64,000 bases of DNA, from the NCBI GenBank assembly GCA_963932465.1, contig OZ010786.1:272150411-272214410 (forward strand). Direction: 5' to 3'. This DNA comes from Maratus speciosus. Taxonomy: Eukaryota; Arthropoda; Arachnida; Araneae; Salticidae. Shown piece by piece: positions 23,913 to 34,719 of this stretch; position 1 is the first letter of the stretch; each line of letters begins with the position of its first letter. Below the pieces are notes generated by a model that had not been told where the DNA came from, did no database searches, and saw nothing but the letters and a program-made list of their open reading frames with translations. A program made the position numbers and the translations under genes.

Positions 23913-24881
23913 GGGGAGGCCGGGGTTAGTAGGCGCAGTTTTTAGTTTTTGATTTTTATAATTTTTTTATTTAAGTTTTTTAACAAACTTTAACTGCACT
24001 TTTAAAGAAAAGACATTTGGCTATAAATACCCGGAGTTTTGAGTTTGTAGCTTTTGTAGTTTATGTTTAGCGGAAGCCTAAAATAAAAGGAAAATTGTGC
24101 ACCAACCTACCCCGTCACGGGGCAAGTTGCCTATACCTATGGGGTAAGTTGGCACACCTTTTATAAAAATTTAAATGAAGCTCAGACAAGACAAGCAGTT
24201 AAGCAAAATCAATTTCATTATTACCAGTAAGTTTAGACTAAGGCGTTATAGCCGTACAATGTAAATTCTAAATTATACAGACATAAAAATAATGAATAAA
24301 ACATTAACATTGAGTAACTTCTATCCTACTCTATATCATCATCAGAGTTACAGTTGCCACAAATAAAAAATCGAGTGTCTCCGTTTGGGCAAGCCACGTG
24401 TGCCCAAAATCTTGCATTGCAACCACTTTTCTCGTTGTATGCTGATTTTCAAGCTACCAGTGCACACCAGACACCGAGCCAACTTGCCCCGTGTTCAATG
24501 CGCCTACTTGCCCCATAATAAATTTCTTCATAAAAGGGACACGTAATCCTCTAAGCATAAATAATCCAAGTAAATCCCATACGGGGTAGGTACAGTTAAT
24601 CATACACTAAGAAAAACTGCACAAGTTAAATCGCAATTATTAAGATAAGTATTAGAAATTAGAAAAATAATAAAGCAACAAACAATTACTCATGAGTGCA
24701 AAAAGCAGAAAAATCGTAATAAATGTCCACTGCAAGTAGGTAACGATGCAAAACAACATTGAGGATTGTAAAAAGCAATAAGAAAGGTACTCTGTGACTG
24801 GTTTCGCAATCTATCCACAAACAGGCGATTTATGACGACTGCGTCTACTTACCCCTGTAGCCAACTAGCCCCGGTCTCCCC
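23913..24881. mobile_element. GGGGAG-terminus element (member 3), 969 bp
   Basis: The termini GGGGAGGCCGGGGTTAGT and CTAGCCCCGGTCTCCCC are inverted. TA is present on both sides (23911-23912, 24882-24883). The left arm of the surrounding foldback gives the empty site and confirms that one TA was duplicated. Inside, CACGGGGCAAGTTGCC and GGGGTAAGTTGGC repeat the terminal word. No transposase frame was found. The TA target suggests a Tc1/mariner-related or similar mover, but the termini are not ones I can name. Confidence 0.8.
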
Positions 24882-26406
24882 TATAGTAAATTTCCAATTC
24901 ACATAACTGTTAAGTAAATGTTAAATAAAGTTTAAAATAGTTAAGTAAATGTTTTAGTTAAATAAATGTATTTTATGAAAAATGCACTTTTCTGTGAAAA
25001 TTCAATGCACAAAACGTAATTTCTCAAAAAGCTATTGAAATATCACTATAAAAATCAAATTGCAAGTTATTGACTATTAACTCATGAAAAATGTATATCT
25101 TAGATTTTAGTTTATTACCTTTACCAGTGTCATACAAATTACATGTAGACAGAAAATACATACATATGCGATAGAATTTACTGTAGAGTGTTTTGCCTAT
25201 TGGGCTAAATTTCACAAAATTTTACCATAAACTCCTCAATTTACCTAAATGTAATCAATGTATGAACTATATATTCCTTTTCATCGTAGTTTAGAATCAA
25301 AATCTTCCTAAACATACCCGTAAACTATATTTAAATAGCTTTTTCAAAAAACTTGCTCCGAACGCTGTCCGATATCTTACAAATAAAAATTTGTGGACAA
25401 TCCCTTATCATTCAGCGAGCTTTAGCTAGAAACTAAAAAACACCTCACTCTAACGCCAATATCTCTCTGAATTTTTACGATATTAGACTGATTTTTTTTA
25501 AATAAATTGCTCCATAGATTTGACTATTGAGTTATGCAAAATTTTAATTGTTATCTTTCGCGCATGCGTAGATAAAAATTATTTTATACAACTGCCCATA
25601 TTCCCTTAAATATTTAATGTATTTATATTCTACTTGCGCTATTTTATTTTTACTACGTTTTGTCAATTTTTCTGAAACTGGCATTAAATTTGTTTAAAAA
25701 CCCTGCATGTTATAAGCAAAAAAAACATGCAAGATTTTTTTAATTTTTAAAAAAAATCACTATATCTCTATTAATATACATGCTACTCTTACACAAACGA
25801 ATACACATACTGTACAATGTATATTCCGCAGAGATAGATCATTTCGTGCATTTCATTTTACAGGGTGATCCCAAGTATTTTTTTTTTAATTTTTTGTTGG
25901 CCCCCTAATTGCCCTCCTTATCAAATCGACGTTGATAAATATGAAATCAAACCTGTTCTTTTTAATCCGAAAATTCCAGAAGAATCTGATAAGTATATTT
26001 TTAAATATACGGGACAAAATGTCTAAAATTGAAAGTTGCCGATAATTAATGGCTATATAGTGTACTTATAGTTATTGCATTAAATATTTGTAGTTGGAAT
26101 AATAACTTTTACTTAGTTTTCAAATATATATATAGATATATACGGTGGAGGGAGCAATTTATTATATTTTTGTAATAAAACTAATTTGTGTTTTTAACTG
26201 AGTTTTCAAGTAAATATATATACTCTTTTTTTCTTTTGAAAAGCAGTTTGCTAGATTTTTTTTATAAAAACAATTAAAACAAGTTGGAAATTGCTCGTCA
26301 AACGTGGCAAATGAGGTGCGTTCGTACTATAACTAGTTTTATAATTATTTTTTGCACCCCATATTGTACTGAATGTATATTTTTTTGCGCTTCATAAGTG
26401 CATAGT

Positions 26407-27103
26407 CTGTAACATCATTAAAATGCACTTACAATAATTTTTTCCCCATTCCCCGTAATGTAACGGAAAACTTTTGACTGTCCCTGTAATTAAACTATAC
26501 ATTCGATTTTCATAAAATTTGAAATGGCTCGACAAAATTTTGCAGCAATTATATATTTAAAATTTCAGACCATTCGGAAGGCTGTAAAATCATTAAAATG
26601 CATTTGCAATAATTTTTTCCCATTGGCCATACTGTAACGGAAAACTTTTGGGTGTCCCTGTAATTAAACTATACATCCGATTTTCATAAAATTGGAAATG
26701 GCTCAACAAAATTTTGCAGCAATTATATATTAAAAATTTCAGACCATTCGGAAGGCTGTAAAATCATTAAAATGCATTTGCTATATTTTTTTCCCATTGG
26801 ACGTAATGTAACGGAAAACTTTTGGGTGTCCCTGTAATTAAACTATACATCCGATTTTCATAAAATTGGAAATGGCTCTACAAAATTTTGCAGCAATTAT
26901 ATATTAAAAATTTCAGACCATTCGGAAGTCTGTAACATCATTAAAATTCACTTGCAATAATTTTTCCCATTGGCCGTAATGTAAAGAAAAACTTTTGACT
27001 GTCCCTGTAATTAAACTATACATCCGATTTTCATAAAATTGGAAATGGCTCGACAAAATTTTGCAGCAATTATATATTAAAAAATTCAGATCATTCGGTC
27101 GGG
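26407..27103 (+). repeat. Tandem array, 4 units of 174-175 bp
   Basis: Units start with CTGTAAMATCATTAAAAT at 26407, 26582, 26756 and 26930. They share GTAATGTAACGGAAAACTTT, TGTCCCTGTAATTAAACTAT and TTTTGCAGCAATTATATAT. Differences between units are few, so the array is fairly young or homogenised. No unit contains a credible frame. Confidence 0.9.
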
Positions 27104-27124
27104 TAGTTTTTGCTCTGTTATATG

Positions 27125-27175
27125 CGGACGGACAGACAGACGGACGGACAGACGGACGGACAGACAGACGGACTG
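27125..27175. repeat. GGACAGAC/GGAC microsatellite
   Basis: Short tandem GGACAGAC and GGACGGAC words directly follow the 174-bp array. The same array-plus-tail order is seen in degraded form at 19235-19510. Confidence 0.85.
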
Positions 27176-27189
27176 AACGACGACTATAG

Positions 27190-28055
27190 GTGCTACGTAT
27201 TTATATAATTACGAACGCACCTAAAAAGGTAAGAAATTTGAATAAAAACTATTTATCATTTAACTGTTACGAATTGATTTAAGCAATTAATTACTTATAA
27301 AGTTAAGAATATTATTAATATAAATTTATGAATTAATAAACTTTTACTTTAAAATAAAATATACTGAATATAGTTATGTTGTTAAATCTTAACATGAAAA
27401 TATTTTATGTAAGTGTAAAAAATAATATTATATTTTTTTAAATATTCATTTTAATGAATTAAAATAAATAGCTTATACGTAATATGAGTTTTAAAAATTA
27501 ATTTCATTAACAGTATTTTATATATAATAAAAAATTACAAAGGAATTGATAAAAAATTAATAAAGTTTTTTTTTTTTTGTATGAAGAATATACTAATTAA
27601 TTGTAAAACATGAAAACTTTAATAAATTAATTTTGCTAATATAATATTTATCTGATACTTAAGTTATAAAATAAAAATATATTCGATGTATGTAAGTTTA
27701 GGAGATATTTTTTTGGATTATAATAAATGTTCACTTTAATTCATGAAAAATAGCTTATATGAATTTTAAAATTTAATTATAGAAATTCCTTTAAAAATAA
27801 ATTTTATTTTATTTAATAAAAATTAAATTTAAATTTATTTAACTTAGGTATAATTACAATTTGATTTTGTTTAACTTAATTACAATTAAAACTTATAATT
27901 AAAATTTTATTAAATTAAAGTTTTATTTAATTATCTAATTATCTATTTAACTATCTATCTTGGCAATTAAAAAATTACAAATGAACTGATAATAAAAGTC
28001 GATTAAGATTTATTAACTAACTTAATAAAGATCAAATCAAAACTCAAAACAAGAA
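27190..28055. other. Very AT-rich stretch, no feature recognised
   Basis: Long A/T-only tracts (for example 27780-27950) dominate. No coding sequence or terminal repeats were found. Confidence 0.5.
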
Positions 28056-28059
28056 AGTT

Positions 28060-28575
28060 AAAGTATTAGGGAGGACGGAACCTGCCTACTTGCGTTTACT
28101 AAATCAGTGCCCTTAACTACTGGACAAGTTCTTTCCTACTTATTCTTCACCAAAATAGCATAATCATTTAAGTACAATATTTCTTAAAGTGCTTGCATTT
28201 CATCGCCAAATCATCGGCGGGAAGCAAGCCAAGACCTGTTTCTGCTGAACCAATGAGAGAATGGAACCTTTCACTCTTGAGTCGCTTCCCAAGCATGAGC
28301 TAACTATAGTTGTAATATAAACGAGTATATATGCCTTATCTTGGTTACAAAATCATCGAAAATTATAATACAGGAGGCAAAAATTACACAACGAAAAATT
28401 CACGCACTAACGGTCCAGAAACCTAGACTTACATGGTAGCTGAAGTTGAACGACAAGATGTTTCCTTTCTTCTGCTTATTGCCGCTCGCTGGCAGCACTT
28501 CCTTGACACAGAAAAACGTCAAACTTCATTCCGGCCTGAACCCCGTTGTGCCCGCGTTACCCTATGCTTATAAAA
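28060..28575. repeat. Possible small GGGG-type element (member 4)
   Basis: The left side TTAGGGAGGACGGAACCTGC (28067) and the right side GGCCTGAACCCCGTTGTGCC (28533) are weakly inverted and share the GGG-rich style of members 1-3. The inverted 64-bp segment at 28238-28300 is inside. A 66-codon frame at 28446-28646 ends in T-rich DNA and is not convincing. Confidence 0.3.
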
Positions 28576-28579
28576 AAGT

Positions 28580-30029
28580 CTTAACATTTATTATTATTAT
28601 TATTATTTTTATTAAAAACATTTTTTTTATTAAACACAATTTTTGAGAAAACGATTAGTGTGATAGAAACAAAAAGTGACAACGGATCATAAGATAGGAT
28701 AAAAAATTATACTTACTTAACAGAAACTTGATTTAACAACAGATCTCTCATTAAGTCGAAAAGAGACACCAGTTCAATTATTATGGAGGATATATTCATT
28801 ATAATTGACCAATTGAAATATATTATGTATCTGTATATTCACCAAGATATCAAACTTGAAATAAAAAACCTATATATAAATATATTTCCTTTATTTTTAT
28901 TAGAAAATATCATTTCTTATGTATTATTAAATTTACACTGCTTTGAAAACACAAAAATAGAATTTAAGTAAAAAAAAAAAAAAAAAAAAAAACACTAACG
29001 AAATAATGTACAGGATACATCACCAATATTGTTCTTAATATATAAATTGCTTTTCGAAACACACAATTAATGTTATTAAATTTGTGCCCATTTGTTATAA
29101 GGAAAAGCGATAAATTCTAATTTTCTCCAAATTTATGTGAAGAAGAAATCTCTCTGGAGGTTTAAACAATAAACAAAGAAGCTTTTGTTTTCGGAGTATA
29201 ACACAAATTGTTGTATTATTGTACTAGATGCAACAAATTTCCTCAGAAGCAATGATTTTTATAGTAACAGAAACATTACAGAATGTTAAAAAAAAACTTT
29301 CAGGAAAACATTTAGAGAATACAGAAAAAAGGCTCATTGTTGGATGAAATTTTATTGACAGAAGGTCATTGTAATGAAATGCAGCGCCAAACAATATTCA
29401 GAAAAACGCACATATAGAGAAATACTTTTAAAAAGTTTAAACGACTTATAATAATAATTATTAGAGTAAGTTGCAGAATGAAAAAGTATAAAAAGTAAGC
29501 TACCCATAAACCAACCACAAGAGAAAATATATCTTTTTATTGCATAGCTAAGTATATGCATACAGATTTGATCTATCCTCAATTATCTAACTCAATAAAC
29601 TATATTTCCTCACTTCCTTTAGACTTGAATATATCTAGAAGTTTGACCCCCCCACCCCCCACCCCCCCTCAAATATCACTCTTTCCATTTTAGCCTCTGT
29701 ACATCTATGGTGTGTACAATAGTTTAAATAATAGCTGCTTATTCGAAAGCCAACTTATTTAATATAACACGCAATTAATAACATGCAGATTTCAACTTTA
29801 AAAACACTCGCGGTAAGACACGTACAACTGCTTTGACATTTCTACTTCAACTAAAGAAACCAAATCAGACATATTCAGAGGGGGAAAGGAGACAATGGAA
29901 CAGGTTGCACCAACTATTAGGCATAAAATTCAAAGAGAATCAAACACATATATTTATATTCCACAAAATACTATAAGTATACTAAATACAGTTCAGCAGG
30001 AAAATGCATAACATAGTTAAATAGTTCCC
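28580..30029. other. AT-rich stretch, no gene recognised
   Basis: There is a poly(A) run at 28971-28990 and a C-rich CCCCCCACCCCCCAC stretch at about 29647-29668. Small frames are composition artefacts. Confidence 0.4.
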
Positions 30030-30376
30030 TTAAGGGCAGTTGGAAGTGCCTGTATCTACCATGTTATATTAATGTACCTTTTCTCAGAAACTACCGAAGA
30101 TATTCACTTGAAATTTTTATACACATAATATGAATAATTTCTAATAAATTGAAGTCAACTTTATAAACAGATATGCTTTAGTTATTTTTTTTTTAATGTG
30201 TTATAAAAACCACTTTAAAATAACAAAAAACTTGCATTTTTTTAAAGAAAATCCTTTTTATAAACATTTTGTACAAATATTTGTAAAGAAGTTCACTTCA
30301 GATTCATCAGAGATATATGAGAAATATTCTGTCAAGATTGCAAATAATAATGTGTAGTAGTTTTTATAAAAAGGTA

Positions 30377-31448
30377 CAGTCTTGGAAAAAAAATAAACAC
30401 CCCGTACTAACTCCTCAACAAATTATCGTAGACGAAAATTACTGGTATCAAACGATTTGAAATAAAATCTACGTATAATACTTTTAATAAAGTGACGTAT
30501 ATACAATTTGCTTAGGGGGCCATCTACATATTAAAAAGAGTCCAAACTTCATTTGTTTCAGTGGCATTACCCAATTTTAACGAGATATTTCAAATCTTTG
30601 GTTTAAACTATGCCTAGACACCAAATTTCAAGACATTTGAACGATAAGTTTTTGAATTATAAACATTCAAAGTTTAGTGCTTCTAATGTTAAATTACATT
30701 TTCATATTTTTATTTATAACTTCTGAAATTATGATCCTAATGTTTTAATTTTTTGTGTAGCAATAATACTAATATACCCAAACATAAATACGGTGAATTT
30801 GCAATTTTTATAATTTTCTGATATGAATTATGAATTATGAAATTAATATTAAAAAAATTATGAATTGCAACCTACAATTTTTTTATGGATTCAGATTTAT
30901 TAAGTCCTGCTTTATGGAACTCCAAAATTTGACATTTGTCTTCCAAGTAGTTTTCAAATTATGCTTAAAAAATGGCAAAATGATGTTTTAAGGGGCCGTC
31001 TATAATAGAAGTGACTAGTTATTTTGAAATTTCTTCTGCTGTCCTGTAATCTAGCAGGCTTCATAGACTTCTTAAGGTGCCTTGATCAAGATAGGGGCTC
31101 TCTCGGTTAACAATCGAGTTCCGAACTTCAATTTGGATACAGCTCTTAAAATACGCTCGTTTTAAAATAATTAATTTCTCGGAAACTTGTGGTACGAATT
31201 GCATAAAAATTTGTTTTTAGACTAATTGAAGGGTCTAGAGTTCATTTATGCTGTCAGAATTGTGTACTGCTATTGAAATAAAACAAAGTTATGGATCGTT
31301 CTAATATGTAAATGACCCCCTAAGCAAATTTTATATACATAATTTAAAAGTAGATTTTATTTCCAATCGTTCGGTACCAGTAACTTTCTTCTACGATAAT
31401 TTGTTGAGGAGTTAGTAGGGGGTGTTTACTTTTTTTTTTCCACGACTG
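30377..31448. mobile_element. Tc1/mariner-type foldback element, 1072 bp
   Basis: TA flanks both ends (30375-30376, 31449-31450). Inverted termini start CAGTCTTGGAAAAAAAATAA and CAGTCGTGGAAAAAAAAAGT, and both continue into AACACCCC..CTAACTCCTCAACAAAT. Complementarity extends about 150 bp, with further paired words (TTGCTTAGGGGGCC / GACCCCCTAAGCAA). No transposase frame is present. Confidence 0.8.
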
Positions 31449-31512
31449 TACATCGAAGTTCAAAAAGCAACATTTTGAGAAAATTCAGTTTAACGTTTAC
31501 GCATGTAATGTA

Positions 31513-33043
31513 CACTGCTCAAAACAATTAAAGGATATTGCAGTTTTAGGTGGATTTTGTATCTGGTAAACTGTTTAGCTGATTGATACATGGTCGACAG
31601 ACATAGTAGGTTATATGAGAATAAATTACACATGTTTGGCAGAAAAAAATGCATTTTATTGCGCATTTGTGTACTAAAGGAAAAAAACACAATTTGTGCA
31701 TATGAGAAAAAAAGTATAAGAAAAGGTGTTTTCTTCAAAGAAAATCATTTTCAGTAGGGGGTATGGTTTCCACGGGCGGCCAGCAACGTTGAACACCTTT
31801 GAGGCATGGACTCAATGAGGCTATTAATGACGAGTTAGGGTATTCTGCCCCACTCTTCCAGAAGAGCTCTTTCCAGTTCTTGGAGATTTTGTGGGGGTTG
31901 TTGGCGGTCAGAAACTCGTCTTCCTAGAGCGTCCCAAACGTGCTCGATTGGATTCATGTCTGGAGAACACGCTGGCCATTCCATTCGAACGATTCCTTCC
32001 TCGAAAAGGAAATCCTCCACCAGGTTTGCACGATGTGGCCTGCAGTTATCGTCCATTAAAATGAAGTTATCTCCGATTGCTGCAGCGTAAAGGACTACAA
32101 TAGGTCTGAGGATCTCATCCCTATATCGGCGACCAGTCAGAGCTCCATCTCGAATGATGTAGAGGTCAGTGCGCCCGTCAATGGAGATGCCACCATACAC
32201 CAACACTCCTCCACCGCCAAATCTGACACTTTCGTGCACGAACGCAGGATTATTCCTACTGCCACGGTCCCTCCAGATGAAAATACGCCTATTATCTGGA
32301 TGAACAGAAAAACGGGACTCGTCAGAAAACAGAATATTGCTCCATTCATTTCTCCTCCAGTTGACATGCTCGGTTGCCCACACCCTGCGGTCGCAACGAT
32401 GCCTTGATGTTAATCTAACACATACCATCGGTCGGAGAGCATACAGACCTACAGCATGGAGCCGGTTTCGGACAGTCTGAGTTGAAATCGTCATGACTGT
32501 AGCCGAGCGAAGGTGTTGTTGGAGAAGAGTAGCGTTCATGGTTCGGTGTCTCCGAGCTGTTAACGCTAAATACCGATCTTCATTGGGCGTTGTTGCCCGT
32601 CTACGACCTTGCCCTGGTCTTCGGCCTGCACATCCACTCTCCAAAAAACGGTTCCAGATCCTGGAAATGACACTTTGTGACACTCCAATGGCTTTCGCTA
32701 CTTCGGCTTGAGTTTGGCCCCCTTCTAACCTACCAACAATTCTCAAAGCTTCTGAATCTGTCAAATGACTTCGCTGAGACATCGTACTCATCGAAACAAA
32801 GTAGTCACTGAATGCCGATCATCCTTGTCTTCATTCTCTTTTATCCAGTTGAAAGTCAAATTTCATTCGCTGCCGCTGAAGCGACGTTTTTGACGTCGAA
32901 CTCAAAATTTGCATACTCCACAGTTTGAAAACCAGAAAAATTTGCATTTGTGATTCTCTTCTTCTATTTTCGGCAAAAAAAATTTAGTTTATATCTTTAT
33001 TTTATATAAAACTTCAAATATCCTTTAATTGTTTTGAGCAGTG
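31513..33043 (-). mobile_element. Tc1-like DNA transposon, copy 2 (1531 bp, inverted)
   Basis: TA flanks both ends (31511-31512, 33044-33045). The terminal repeats are the same 26 bp as copy 1. It lies 65 bp right of the mariner-type foldback, inside the same TTAA-flanked element, which dates it as later than that element. Confidence 0.95.
31751..32791 (-). pseudogene. Tc1-family transposase, one late nonsense codon
   Basis: The frame starts at ATG 32791 (minus) and would span 346 codons, exactly the length of copy 1. A TAA at codon 319 (31835-31837) ends it early; copy 1 has CAA there, so one C-to-T change explains it. The DNA-binding region is intact, including [18 protein letters not shown], where copy 1 has its stop. 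The DD34E triad ([21 protein letters not shown]) is complete and upstream of the stop. The truncated product lacks only the last 28 residues and might keep some function, which is unknown. Frames on the opposite strand are shadows. Confidence 0.95.
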
Positions 33044-34095
33044 TATATGTCTGCTGTTAACAAACTGAGTTACGTAATTTTCTTTAACTTCTCGTTGTCA
33101 TAGAAACAAAATTAATATACCATTCAAAATTGGGGAAATAAAGGACTCAAAATATTAAAATAATGAAAAAAGACTTTTTTCAAAAATTTTACGTCCAACT
33201 GCCCTTAACACTATAACGTATACTGTTGCCAATTGGCAACAAATTAAATTTTCTCTCCTTATTGTTTATTTACCGTTGCCTCTTGACAACATTATGCTTT
33301 AAGTATTCATTTTGGCCCTATTTTTTGGTTTAGCTCATAAAAAGTACTATAGATGGCAATAGTTGTTTATGAATTACAAATAAAAAGCAACTTTTGAAAC
33401 TTTTCTATTTTGCGAGCAATAGATGGATTTCTAACCCATATAAAAAATATTTAACATGCAAAATTTCATTCGAAAAAAAATTTCGGAAAAGAATATACTT
33501 TTAAAAGTTATTTGAAATAATTTTCAACAATGTTTATTGTAACAAAAACTACATGCGCATGAATATACATTTGTTGCCATTTGACAACATCATGAATTGA
33601 GTTCCAAATTTGCTAACATTTTGAGCATTATGTTTGTTTCACAACTGGTTTGCATGATATTTAATTGTTTTCCCTTTTATTATCAGATGTCACACTAAAT
33701 CGATAAACGACTCTTATTAAATACACAATCTTCAATGTTTACAGTAAAATAAAACTTTAAAACCGTTATGGTTAAGCATTGGACATCGACTGATATAGAG
33801 CATTGAGAGCACACTCCTCCCAACTAAATCCATAGATGTGAAAGGAGAGGAGTAGACATATCACTCTTCCCCAGTGGAAATTGTTCAAGCCGAAAAACAA
33901 GTCCTTTCCCCCTCGCCTGTCTCCGCCATATTAGATTTTGACAGATCCAATCAGCAGTCTCTAATGCAAGACGCTGCTAAATATGGCGGACGCAGATGGG
34001 GGTAGGAGCAGCTTCAAGTGATGCCATTTATGCTTACTCCTATATTTTCATAGCTTCATGTTGAAAACTTACAAATAAACAATGGCTGTGATCTA

Positions 34096-34255
34096 CACTG
34101 TTAAAAATATCATGAAAAATTACCTCTGTTTTTAAAGGCTATCTATTTTCTGACCAATGAGAACGCTACATAAATACCAATCGAGATTTCCCATTGGCCA
34201 GAAAATAGATAGCCTTTAAAAACAGAGGTAATCTTTCACGATATTTTTAAGAGTG
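34096..34255. mobile_element. 160-bp palindromic MITE, CACTGTTAAAA end
   Basis: TA flanks both ends (34094-34095, 34256-34257). The arms of about 68 bp begin CACTGTTAAAAATATCATG and contain ATTACCTCTGTTTTTAAAGG and TAGATAG words in complement. CACTGT-AAAA with a TA target resembles the larger element at 59269-60605. Confidence 0.85.
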
Positions 34256-34256
34256 T

Positions 34257-34392
34257 AGATAGATTTTTTGCTGTTAGCGAAACGAGATAGAATAACCAGA
34301 AGCCTGCCTTTTTGCTAACTTATCGATGTTTGCAAAAAAATGCAGGCTTCTGATTGGTCGATCTCATTTCGCTAACAGAGAAAAATCAATCT
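34257..34392. mobile_element. 136-bp palindromic MITE adjoining the previous one
   Basis: Inverted arms of about 60 bp: AGATAGATTTTTTGCTGTTA at the left and the complement of AGATTGATTTTTCTCTGTTA at the right, both continuing GCGAAAYGAGAT and ending in a CAGAAGCCTGC / GCAGGCTTCTG pair. It touches the 160-bp MITE, so one inserted at the edge of the other. Confidence 0.75.
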
Positions 34393-34719
34393 GGATCCCT
34401 GCCAATTACTTTGACAGTTAACATAAGAAAAAACAAAACATTCAACCTGCGAAATTTCTTTCGATGCAGAAAAAACTGTGAGACCCAAGATCACTTAGGA
34501 ACTATCTTTTGATGCATGAGCAATTGCGAAGCACAAGGTGACTTAACAAGGTGTCGTTCGATACTTTAACTCGATCGTAACTTGTTAGATAAATAATTTT
34601 GGATATTGTTCAATGCGTTTTTTGATTGTTGAATCTTGCTTTTTCCTATTTTTTCATCAAAATAATTGTTACTTTTAAAAATTATCTTTTGATAATTTCT
34701 CTTAATCTTCAACATATAT

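Larger units (their letters stand above)
22143..26078. mobile_element. 3.9-kb foldback element with one insertion in each arm
   Basis: The left arm (about 22143-23590) and right arm (about 23884-26078) are complementary along their length, with a loop of about 293 bp (23591-23883). Removing the 188-bp MITE and its extra duplication from the left arm leaves about 1.25 kb. Removing the 969-bp GGGG element from the right leaves about 1.22 kb, so the arms match in length. Each arm preserves the empty site of the other's insertion. An 87-codon frame (23227-23490) has a diverged partner in the other arm (25024-25215, minus). This follows from arm similarity and is not taken as a gene. A CAGGGTGATCCCAAG / CTTGGGATCACCCTG pair sits within the arms (25862, 22370). 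Confidence 0.85.
30034..33204. mobile_element. TTAA-flanked element holding two nested transposons
   Basis: TTAA lies at 30030-30033 and 33205-33208. The enclosed DNA starts GGGCAGTTGGAAG and ends with the complement of GGGCAGTTGGACG, an inverted pair of about 11 matching bases. Removing the elements at 30377-31448 and 31513-33043 leaves about 0.56 kb, a plausible piggyBac-type MITE. The right TTAA also abuts the piggyBac terminus at 33209, so one TTAA may have served both. Confidence 0.55.
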
